Origin: Adineta ricciae
Lineage: Eukaryota; Rotifera; Eurotatoria; Adinetida; Adinetidae
Reading direction: 5' to 3'
NCBI GenBank assembly: GCA_905250025.1
Contig: CAJNOJ010000060.1
Span: 48,213-112,212 of the forward strand
Length of the DNA: 64,000 bases
The notes beneath the pieces were generated by a model. The model was not told where the DNA came from and did no database searches. It saw nothing but the letters and a program-made list of their open reading frames with translations. The stretch's first letter is position 1; each line of letters begins with the position of its first letter. This document shows positions 53,701-64,000 of the stretch, piece after piece. Position numbers and translations under genes: made by a program.

Positions 53701-56400
53701 CGTCCTTACTTTAACCCACACTTTCGCATCGCATTGACTCAGATAAATAATATAATCATAGAAACAGACTTTATAACAACGTGCACTTTTCTCTTTGTAT
53801 TTAAGTAGTAATAAAAATACACTATAGTCTCGATTTATTCTCACGCAAACTAGTCGTTTAGCGATATCCAACTGAATTAAACAATATTGTGTTCCTGTAA
53901 AATCCACCTCATTGTAACTATCTATTCTATTACTTTAGTATACGGCTGGTTAATTTCTCCCTCTACTAATTACCGTTATTTAGTTAGTAGAAAGTATATC
54001 AGCTTAAACGGTAGAACTTTTTCCTCCATTAACTATATACATCTAATTATATCTTCGATTCGATCGGTGCGCCATCTACGAGGACCGGTGAAATTAGCAT
54101 GCAGCATGCATGTAGTTCCATCTACAGTATATAGTAGCTCCTAGAATGATACTACAGAATAGTTTCAGTGATAAACCATCCATTATGTTTCATTGTTTGA
54201 AGGAACCTTCATGCGCATTGTCTTAAATAACTTTATCTTTTATACAACGTCTATCTAAGGAGTCGATGATGCGTGTGATTAATTCATCCAGCTTAGTATC
54301 AATTGCCTTCGATCGACACCGCGCAAAATTTATAAGCGTTGAATAAGGGGATGGTTACTCTCGTAGTAACATCAACGAAGCGGAGGCCGGAGAGAATATA
54401 ATACGTAATCATCACGAGCGTACCTATTTTTACATCATACCTTAAGAGCAAGTTTGTAGATACTTCTCAAACGGCGAAGAAGGATGTCGAAGAGGAGCTA
54501 TTATGTAAGTAAGAACGCTTTTGATACCGAATATGAGTATGTGTATTATTAAAAAAGTACATCTACAGGTTTTACGACGTCAGAATGTCTCATTTTGTGA
54601 CTTAAGCGAATCGTGAGTGTCTCTATAAAAAGAGGAATCGTTACTTCAATCTATGACTAATACTTGCCCTCTTGCGCTTTGTTCGCTTTTTAAACACTGC
54701 AAATTATGACAATGGCACGTAGAAAAACAAATAAAAGGGCAAACATCGTTGCCAGGCACCGAACGTACTTTGATGAAAGTACATAGAAGAAAATCGTGAT
54801 TACGTAACAAATATTTCAATCATTTTTTCTTTTCGTTACACACGTCGGTAGTTCGTGCTTACAAGCGCTAAGGACTGTCATTAGATATGCCTGTAGGAAT
54901 GTCTGTGCTCTTCCCTCATATTTCATGCGTGTTTCAAACGAACCGTAGAAATGGGCCACACAACCTTGAGATTAGAATCGTCTGCGCATTAATATACATT
55001 CATCGCAAACGATGCGTTCACTACCGTTCAAGTTGGCTCTGTTGTAATAGCTGCGCACATTTTTCACTGCTAGATATTGAGGTTTGCGAAGCGTTACAAA
55101 TGTCGATCAAATTTTTCTGTAAGTATGCAAATATATGCATCAAAAGCGATTTGAATGCCATCAAGAAGAAAATTATAGGGTATCCTAGCATTCGTGAATA
55201 AAGCAAATAAATTTACTATTTCATAAGTTTTGTCCTTGTTAGTGCACTTAACAGGATTGCGTCATATATAATTAAAACGGCAACCTCACACACTTCGCTA
55301 TCGTTCGCAGTGGTTTCTACTTGAAAATTTGGTTACTTTTCGTCTTAGTGAAGTTAAGTCGAACATCGAGTTCTGGATTGGCTGCTATCCGCACTCTGAA
55401 GTAGACACAAACTTCTCTACTGGTTGTATAATTGTATTTACTCATCGTACAGAAGAGCTTTATGAAGCGAAGAAAATGGTTGAAGAAATAAAAGCATGAC
55501 GAGCGACCGCTATGCATATATTTTACATTAAAAGAACACATAAGTGTAGGCGTACAAAAGAAGAAGAGAATGGATTGCAAGTAAAAGAAAAAAAAAGAGA
55601 ACGCATCATATACTAAACATGATGTTCGCTCTCACGCTTGTCATGAGTTCACATCTATCCATCTGCTACGCGTTCACTTCTCATAGGTCAGTAAAATTTT
55701 GAAAACTCACATTCTTTCTCACCGATGGGCTATAAAACCTTTCTCTTTCTTTTTTTTATTCTTTTCTTATCATGCTCATATTTCTTATCTTATACGACCA
55801 TCGTAGCTTTTTCTCCTTATTTCGTATTACGACATTTTATGATCATTTAGCTATCGAAATTTTCACTTATCAGATTTCTTTCGCAACTTCAATCTTTATG
55901 ATAACGCCCTAGTAGGTCACCAATCGTGGGCACAGCATGCCGCCGCATTTTTGCATAAAACTTTTAAGCTTACTTAACGTAATGACTAACTAATGCGATC
56001 AGTTTCTGTTTTTGCCGTGTGACTGATTCTTGTTTTTCCACTCAAATGTAGCAATGTAGTGCGTGATAATTGCGTAGTTATTTTAACAAAACTATGTCAG
56101 TATTAGTTTTCAGCTTCTAGCAAATATATGCTAGCTGGTTGCTAATAGTTTAGATAAGTACAGCAAATTTACTCGATGTGGAAAGTACATAATTACAGAC
56201 AGGAATATTGAGATAAATGGAGAAAAAGCAAAATCGCTGAACATGAAACTTAGATTTCACTGGATTTTTGTGACTTTAGCACAAGGCAAGCTCTTGTTAC
56301 AGATTGTATTGTTTCTGCTTAGCAAACTTCCGATGACGTCGACATTCTAGAAAGTCTGCAGTTTAATCCTCATATAATTTAGCTTTAAGTGCACACACAG
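50717..56400. other. Gene-poor region, about 5.7 kb, nothing firmly supported
   Basis: Frames are short and scattered on both strands (for example plus 50861-51130 and 54887-55201), with no domain, no convincing splice chain and no family similarity. Base composition is slightly less AT-biased than other intergenic parts. A short Met-Phe-rich start at about 55620 that runs to GTCAGT could be a signal peptide exon, but it is weak. Confidence 0.3.
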
Positions 56401-56470
56401 ATGTGTTTGGGCAAACCGATGTTGTCTTATTTGGCATTCGTTCTAATAGCCCACCTCCTTTACGCGTCTG
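56401..56470 (+). CDS. Possible signal-peptide first exon of an unrecognised secreted peptide
   Basis: ATG 56401 reads MCLGKPM then a hydrophobic run (LSYLAFVLIAHLLYAS), a textbook signal peptide, and stops at a perfect GTAAGA donor in phase 1. Downstream acceptors at about 56530 or 56537 would add only a short tail. The longer option ends at about 56660. The downstream exon is undecided. Confidence 0.25.
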
Positions 56471-58111
56471 GTAAGAAACTAATATTTTTCTGAGCTTGCG
56501 CACGCTTCGAAAGTGAATCCTATCATAGAAAGCGTTAGAAATAAATTTCTATGACTTTTTCCCAATGAAAGCAATATCATTATGCGCCATGCTTTCCCTG
56601 AATATAATCATACATACGACTGTAGTCTCTTCGATTAAACCAATTAGCTTAGCGTATTTTTGAAAACTTCTACTTGGAAGGTCAGATTGATGCAGGCGAA
56701 TTTTATGAGCAGAAAGTGACAAACCCAATCTGAATTCACCTGAACTGCTCGATTTCCATGTTACAGAAGAGATGGCGCTTTTGAGCATGCATTGCACTGA
56801 GTAAAGGCGATTCCTTTTCTCACGTGCTCGTGTCAAACGAAGTCAAAATTTCTGCATTAGAATGTAAGCAACACCATTATCATATGGATGGCGACATTAA
56901 GAACACCCTTTAGGCATGCTCTGTCTCGGTGATGGCATAGAGAGAGCAATATGAAAAAAGCTAGATGCTTGCAGCTTAGTGTCTTAAAATCCGAGAAAAA
57001 GTGACTTTCTCCAATAAGAGCTTAGTAATAAGTTCGCTGACACATGTCGAGAGCTATAAATAGTCATATTAGTCTGCCCAAAGGAATAGGCCCTATGAAA
57101 GATCACCCAGGCTTGAAATTAGTGTCGCTAGTAGAGCGCTATATACGCATAGAACAAAGCTCCTTTTTCGCACTAGCGCCATCTATGATACCAAGCTTAT
57201 AAGTATTTTTCGTCGAATATTTTGATAATATACAAAATCAAACTGTTTTCATACGTTCGAAGGTGTGAAGCATTCGAAATCATATTTATTTGCTATAGAT
57301 AGGGTATATCGTCGTGTAACTTATAGGCTCAATTTCTTACCCTTTGTTCATATTGACCATTCAGATCAATTGTATAGAGAATGTGCGTTGCGTTCGATCG
57401 CTTGACACCACTTCGAATGCAGATCTATGTTTGTTCGATTCTGTTTTTATTTATTATAAGCGCAAACAGTAAAGAAACGAAGAAAAAATGACGTTGATTC
57501 ATAGGCTTATTTGTACGACGTTATCGCTGGCCCATTTACATAACATTTGATTTATCTTTTCTTCTGTGTTCTTTCTCCACTTGAAATCTTTTCTGACGAT
57601 ACGATTAATCAGTTTCATACAATACCATTACCTGCAATCTTATTGTTACTTTATTTTACGACGAGCATTTTGTATACTGTCCATATTTCGTTTCATTGCT
57701 CTTGTTTTTGTACGAGGCAAAATGCAATGAGAACAATCTGGATTCTGTGTCTATCTGTGATATACAAGCTCTTTTCTTCTTATCATTCGCCAATGTGAAG
57801 CGACTTGTATATATTGTTTGTTTATCGTCTATTCATGTTGCTAATGTTGTCTCTTATCCTGATTAATTTTGTTTCAGATGTTTGTTTCTCCCAAGCTTTG
57901 ATAGAAGCCGTGATAACATCATTGCATATTTCGTATCTTCAATGCTACGGTAGTTATCTATATTCAAATAAAACAAAGTGTTCGAAACATTTTCTCCTCG
58001 CCAGGTTAATATCGTTCCGTGCAAATCGATCAGTCGACAAACATTAACCAATCAACGAGAACAAACAACAAGCATTCGACTTTATTGCTTTTCTAGAACG
58101 ATAGAAAATCC
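56471..58111. other. Intergenic region upstream of the 932-residue gene
   Basis: No supported gene. Frames at 57547-57798 and 57805-58047 are hydrophobic by T-rich composition and lack start or splice context. The region immediately before 58112 probably includes the 5' UTR. Confidence 0.35.
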
Positions 58112-61100
58112 ATGTTTCCCACAACAGCATCCACGGGACCTCTAACTCAACGAACTATCGATCCTAATGCCATCGATATTACATCACTTAAGGGACAATT
58201 TGCTTGGGAAAAGATACCACAATGTGATACCTATATGCCTGTGATTTTTCGGTATGTCAGTGAGAAAACTGAAATTTAAAAATTCTTTCGCAATCTACAC
58301 GTAAAAGAGAAGAGTCAAGGAGTACACATTTTCATTTATATTCTTTTTACATTCTTTTGAAGCACTGTAGAAGGACATTTTACGTTCTACACCTCTTATT
58401 CATATAAGAAAGAAGGCTATTTTTAGCGTGAGAAAAGCTTTCATACTAATCATGAAGATTTTTTTTCTTTTCTAAAACAGACTTTCAATATACTCTGATT
58501 GTTATCAATGTGAAGCTAGCACCAGAAAACGAAAAGCCGTTCAAAAACTTGTGTTCAAATGGAATCACTTTCATGAACGGGATAACGGTTGAGAAAATTT
58601 TACATAAACTTTTCTATACGTTTGTGCTTAGAAGGAAAAAAGCCAGACAACATTGTCTCAATTGTTTTCTGGGGCTAGCTTCCCACCGATCTGATTGTTG
58701 TGCATTTCTCTAAAAAAAACTCATCATTTAATTTTAGTGGTGATACGAAATATTTTTGTGTTCGTATGCTTCGAAAGATTCTTCCAGAATTTCCTGAAGA
58801 TATTCTACGTCGCTCATACCAATATCATTATAGAAAACCCATTGATATATACTCTGTCACGGCATGTGAAGTTGATCTATTAAATAGAATCAACAGTCAT
58901 CATTCACGGTGGACATATTCTCGACAACCATTTACTGCACTCGATGAAATCGTTCGAGTTACGGACTTCGTTCCTTTTTACGAGCAACTCCGCGGTTTGA
59001 AATCATCTTCTGGGATCAATCCACCTATACAGGCATTACGACAGATATTACCACAATCGCGAGCGCAGCCAAATGTACAGCGACCGTCCGAGTCTACAAT
59101 CGGTAGATCCGTTGTAACACAGAGACAACCAACAGCTCCCCAAGCATCACATACTCAGATGCCACCACATGCGTTGTCAACTAATTCAAGGCCAACAGTA
59201 TCAGCGTCGAACGGACGACAACCAAAATCTTTTGGAAATCCTTACGCTGTTCTAATACCATCCCGAGCTTTACAGCCGCCGATGCCATTGAATACACATC
59301 CGCAACAATCTACACCACTGTTGATGAATAATATGATAAATTGTGCGACTACAGGTAAATAGAATTCATGAAAAACAACTAGGTTGAGTTACTGACGAAA
59401 CCTATAGAAAACGATTGCTATATCAGCGCTTTTATACTTGTATTCCATACTCAATATCAAACTTCTCGTATAATATTTTAGTGCCTCCAAGCAATGTTCC
59501 GTTTGTGTCGAATACGATGCTCACAACACCGATGGTACCATCAACCAATGTTTCTTCTTCATCTCCTACAACTACTTCGATATCTCCAAATCTACCATCC
59601 TCTATTCATTATTCTCCTTCATCTTCTTCCTCACCTATTCTGCCATCAACGACGCCAACAGTGCCTGTTATGACTAATCGAAAGCTATCTACATCATCGT
59701 CGACAGCGCCGTTGCCACCACCGCAGTCCTCTACACCATCGTCCACCACATCCTCATCGTCTTCTTCCTCAACAACTATAACGTCAAATACATCGCCATC
59801 GACGAAATTGAATCGTCTGCACAGTGGTTGGTTACAAGTGAACAAACTTTACACACCCTATATATCAACAAGTGCAACAAATCATCACCTATACAAACTC
59901 CCCGTAAGTTTACTAACGTTCTATGATCTTCTCAAACTTCCATCCACCGAAACCATTGATCCTACAATCGAATCTCTGCTGCCGCATGAACAAACGACTG
60001 CCACTAGTCAGGAACTCGAACTCATCAATGAACTTTGTGCGAAGCAGAATATAAAACCATTCGATACTGATACGAAACTCATCCAATTATCAGCATTCTA
60101 TCGATATACGACCGCAAGCATGATTTTTGTCAAAGAGCTGCCACTTGAAGAACCGAAAGCATCTATTTGTAAGGATTGGTCATCAATTGTACAAATTAAT
60201 GGAGGAATTTGTCGTCTGCGTAATATCAAAACTTTACATGAGCAGACTGTGCCTTTTATTGGAAGTAATCTTTTGAAAAACTTCCTTCTATCGCCGCAAT
60301 GTTTATTGAACGCATCATTAACGAAACCTACATCTTCGGAGACGGAATTCCTACAATTGATCCTCTTCTTCAGTAATCTATCGATGAATTTACTCAATTG
60401 TCAGTTGATTGATATTGAATCAGTAAAAAAAGAATACAATGTCGATTTGATTCTTTTATTCAACGATAAGTTTCCTGTAAATGTACTGAACTATCAACAA
60501 GGTACAGTGATGATTCGCTGTATGGTTCAAGTTTTTTAAACTTCTTCTTCTTCTTCTTCAGGCAGTCGACTGAATACAACATCAGGAGCAATCATGCCGA
60601 CGAATCCAACAGCACCAACAAACACGGTAAGTAACCGTCATTCGATGGGCTCGTTTCTACTTATGGAAACACATCATCTATTATCTGAATCAATAGATTG
60701 CTGAATCCACACCTCCTCCATCACCACCATCATCTCCAACTAATCAACCACAATCAAATGGTATATCTCAATTGCCGTTAACAACATCTGTAGCAGCAGC
60801 AGCAGCGGCAGCACAAAATCGTTACCACAAAACTATCCAATTTCGTGGACATACACTGACGGCGTTTGTTTGTTCTGGTATTGGACCGAATACTCAACGT
60901 GAGTGTGTGTCTATTAGATCCCTATGCAATATTCTCTATCCTGATTCTCCTACGTTGGACAAACTCGAAATGAAAATGCTTCGTTTATTGCGATCGAAAA
61001 ATATCAATCGTTTTCGGCCACAAAATCAATCTTCGCTTGGCTTTACACGCTTGATCGATGTTAAAGACGCTGAAAAACATTGGGATTATCTCGAACAAGA

Positions 61101-61653
61101 GATGCGAACGATGTTCAATGGTAAACTAACGTTCGCAAGTGATACTGGTGTACAAAACTGTCTTGTTATAGATAATCAACAAACAAATAATCATTCAAGT
61201 CCATCAACAGTGACCAACGATGATGCGAATCCAAATACCGAGACTGAGAGAGTGGAGAGTAGTGAGCCAGTGCCAACCGAGGAAGCAAATAAAGGTGAAA
61301 AACGGCCATTGGAGAAAACATTGGATGAAGAGGACATCCCTGTTTTGGAACGGATCAATAAACGTGTGCGATTTGCAGCGGAAGAGAATCATGACCCAGT
61401 GACTGATAATACGAGAGATACGGCATGTTCATTGACAAATGGTGGAACAAAGAGTGGTGTTCATTCAACCGATAAACCTACGGAAAAGCGGCCAATCAAA
61501 ATAATACTGCCGAAAATGATAAAAAAACGTGCATTGCCATCAAATCGAATCAATCGAAACTCGAGAGCGTCATGGACTAAACGATACAATATTGAAGATT
61601 TTTGCATACTACTAGATAAATGTGATCCCGAATTGATACCCGAAAAAGATTAA
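58112..61653 (+). CDS. Large Ser/Thr/Pro-rich, probably nuclear protein; family not recognised
   Basis: The exons 58112-58251, 58738-59354, 59482-60501, 60562-60626 and 60697-61653 join in phase to 932 residues. The first intron is 486 nt, the others 60-127 nt. There are three ordered blocks. Block A (residues about 40-130) has DTKYFCVRMLRKILPEFPED and SVTACEVDLLNRINSHHS. Block B has LHSGWLQVNKLYTPYIS, LYKLPVSLLTFYDLL, VQINGGICRLRNIKTLHEQT and LFFSNLSMNLLNCQLIDI. Block C, in the last exon, has YHKTIQFRGHTLTAFVCSG, SIRSLCNILYPDSPTLDKLE and GFTRLIDVKDAEKHWDYLE. These are joined by Ser/Thr/Pro linkers and a seven-Ala run. The pattern of block C (short strands, helix, then a TRLIDVKDAE-like end) loosely recalls the SKI/DACH domain shape; this is a guess. 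The C-terminal part is rich in Lys/Arg (KRVRF, KMIKKRALPSNRINR), suggesting nuclear location. Confidence 0.8.
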
Positions 61654-64000
61654 TATCATATTTGTCTCTTTGTGTTTTTTGTTTTTCTAATCTTCGTCTT
61701 GACTTATTTACTTTTCTCTTTGTGGATAGTCAGTGTCTGCGGGGTAGATATCTAAAACACTGTGAAATAAGTCGAGGTATTCTTAGCATTTGTTTTCCTG
61801 TTGTACATTTCATACAATCGAACTTTTCTGCTTTCTTAAACAGACTTACGCAAGTGTGATTCTTATTCTTGTCCTTGATCGATATTCTTTCTCGATGTTT
61901 GTACAGGCATGCTGAGACAAACACAAAAACTCCTCAATCTTATATTTGATCTGTTCATTATTTGCAGAAACCCTCCTTTTTCTTGTTGTTATGGTTATTT
62001 CTCTCTTTTTTCCTTACTTTTGTTACATACTTTTTGCGGGATTAGTGAAATACTGATTTGCACGAAAAAGATACATAAGATGAAACATGATGATGACTGA
62101 TTTTTACCTCAAACGTCAATCTGTGCTTTTTGGGTATTTATTGTACTCAGCGGGTTATGTTCTCGGGGAATGTCACAAATGGTTGGATTACATATCAGCG
62201 CAGAAACTCAACAATGTTTCTTGTGAATGTAATTGACTAGATCTACAGCTGTGTTTTTTACTGGAAATTAAAGCAATTCTCTGCATGAAGAGACAAGTGG
62301 CACTGGTCTTGTACTGTGGTGTTGTCGCTTGGAAAATTGAAAAGTAGAGAATATCAATGTACGTCTAGTATAGCATTGCTAGATCGAAAAGTGAGACACT
62401 TTAATCAGATGAATTTTGTGAAGTTCGTCCTATTTTCATATCGGTTGATCTTTATGCAAAGTCTCTTCAAAAGTTTCATTGAAGAAGTTCGTTTCGACAT
62501 TTCGCCAAAATAACATTTGTTACAACGGCACCGCCTCTTCTTTGAAGATGATGTGATATATTATCTCGTGTATACAAACCAGATCAAACGCAATCCTAAA
62601 CATATTTTCTACTTCTTTTTTTAGCAAAACGATATTCTGTCTCGCAACATGCTAACAAATCTGTGAAACTTCCGAGCTATCTATGTTCCCGAAAGAATAC
62701 AAAAGAGTACATGTTGTCTAGTTGCAAGGATACAACCTTGTTTCAGGCCTATTGAGGAATAAAGTACATCATGGACACAATAGCACATCCTTTTCCTATT
62801 CCTTTTGTTCTGACAAACTACTCTCCTTGAACGTTGATATCCAATGCTATATTTCATACACTGTTGTTACATTTATAATCAGAACGATACATTGCAATCA
62901 ATCTTTTCGTCTTTTTCCGACAAACGGCAACTAAATTATTTCATTAATTTATTGCAGAACAAAGCACACAAATAGATAAATAAAAAATAATACTACTTTC
63001 TACAAGATCAGCGCAGATCTGCAGTGAACATAAGAAGAATAATCGATGCGTAACATCGATCATTTTTTCTTGATGTTAATCGCTTATTTTATGTACTGCC
63101 ATTCATTATAGTATAATAATTACTCATGAGACACATTTCCTCATATTTTATTCATCATTCTACTGAACATGCTGTTGTTTGTATTACACAACACTATAGA
63201 TTTCGAAAATTCAATAGTCTCAAACCGAAGATATGTTTTCCGTTCCTTCTTCTTTCCTAATCATAATAAATAATGTCATATTGTTCTGATAATTAAACAC
63301 CTGAGAGTATTCTATACATGATTACATCACTGATGCGTGTTGTATCCATCAATACTCAACGGACGAACACTGGAAATGTTGTGAATAGCGTGCTGATTGT
63401 ATGGACTGTACAGTAGTAAGTCGTATCGTGCACTCGTCAATGTTCGATGCAGACATGGCGAGTAGGAGCATCCGATATTGGTTTGCATAATGAAATTGAA
63501 TGGATTTTGTGTGCGTCACTGTACTGGTGGCTAATCAACAGTAAGTGCTGAATACACTAGCGGCTTGACTTGTTGTCTGTCTGCCGGTTTTAAGTTCAGA
63601 AGGAAATTGATTCTCTTTCTCGCTTTAAGCGTTATCGAAAGAAAAAAAAGCAATGACATTCTTCAAATAAAAAATAAAAGGAAAAATGCCGAGAGATGCA
63701 ATCAAACTGAATGAGGCACAGAACTTCATTTTTTTTCTTCTCTTGCTTAAGGATATATTGTTCATTTTCTTTCGCAAAGACAAGGAAGAGAAAAATACTT
63801 CGATGGATCGTCTTTCTTCTCTCGTATTCATCGACTAGCAAGAACGGAAAGAGAGAGGGAGCGAGAAAGAAAGAAAGAAAGAAAAAGAAAACGAGTATTT
63901 CCTTTCTTCTCATTCATTGATCATATAAACGACACAAGTGATACAGTGTTATCAATTTGTTCTGCTTTCCAATGATGAAATTAACGGAATCATTTTATTA
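61654..64000. other. 3' flank, no supported gene
   Basis: AT-rich sequence after the 932-residue gene, beginning with its T-rich 3' UTR. Frames are short and compositional. A-rich and GA-rich tracts (63850-63890) occur near the right edge. Confidence 0.4.

Noticed and set aside
63625..63920. Overlapping frames on both strands near the right edge
   Set aside because: They derive from poly-A/poly-T and GA-rich tracts, with no protein-like features.

Overview
The window is nuclear DNA from an animal. Genes are split by many very short introns (mostly 40-70 nt, GT..AG). Protein families are metazoan: GBX-type homeobox, LMO7, K2P channel, NUP210, TRIM with B-boxes and a filamin repeat. Intergenic DNA is AT-rich with CT, GA, TG and poly-A tracts. 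Short introns, compact spacing and an intronless NodB-type polysaccharide deacetylase fit a bdelloid rotifer best. That placement is inference; another small-intron invertebrate is possible.

Left part (1-13 kb). A TRIM/Brat-like gene runs off the left edge on the minus strand. SOAT (sterol O-acyltransferase, minus) and LSM14 (plus) are divergently arranged. NSUN5 (rRNA cytosine methyltransferase, minus) converges on LSM14. An intron of about 2 kb in NSUN5 holds a complete GBX-like homeobox gene on the opposite strand.

Middle (13.7-47.6 kb). All recognised genes are on the minus strand. They are an LMO7/Smallish-like PDZ-LIM gene, a membrane-anchored polysaccharide deacetylase, a broken 885-nt coding frame between two copies of a 74-bp direct repeat, a two-pore K+ channel, a visinin/hippocalcin-type calcium sensor, GTP cyclohydrolase I, a two-domain carboxypeptidase D and the nuclear-pore membrane protein NUP210. 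The K2P gene appears to have five alternative first coding exons spread over about 3.8 kb.

Right part (48-64 kb). A compact NUFIP1 homologue in seven small exons is divergent from NUP210. It is followed by about 9 kb with few convincing genes, including a likely 54-residue single-pass membrane protein and a possible secreted peptide. A five-exon gene for a 932-residue Ser/Thr/Pro-rich, probably nuclear protein (58.1-61.65 kb) is not assigned to a family. The last 2.3 kb shows no gene.

Most genes are independent housekeeping functions (sterol esterification, mRNP granules, rRNA methylation, pteridine synthesis, nuclear pore, snoRNP assembly) or neuromuscular functions (K2P, calcium sensor, LMO7). 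There is no operon-like logic. Coding joins were worked out by eye from splice signals, reading phase and family similarity. Spans run from start codon to stop codon and do not include UTRs.
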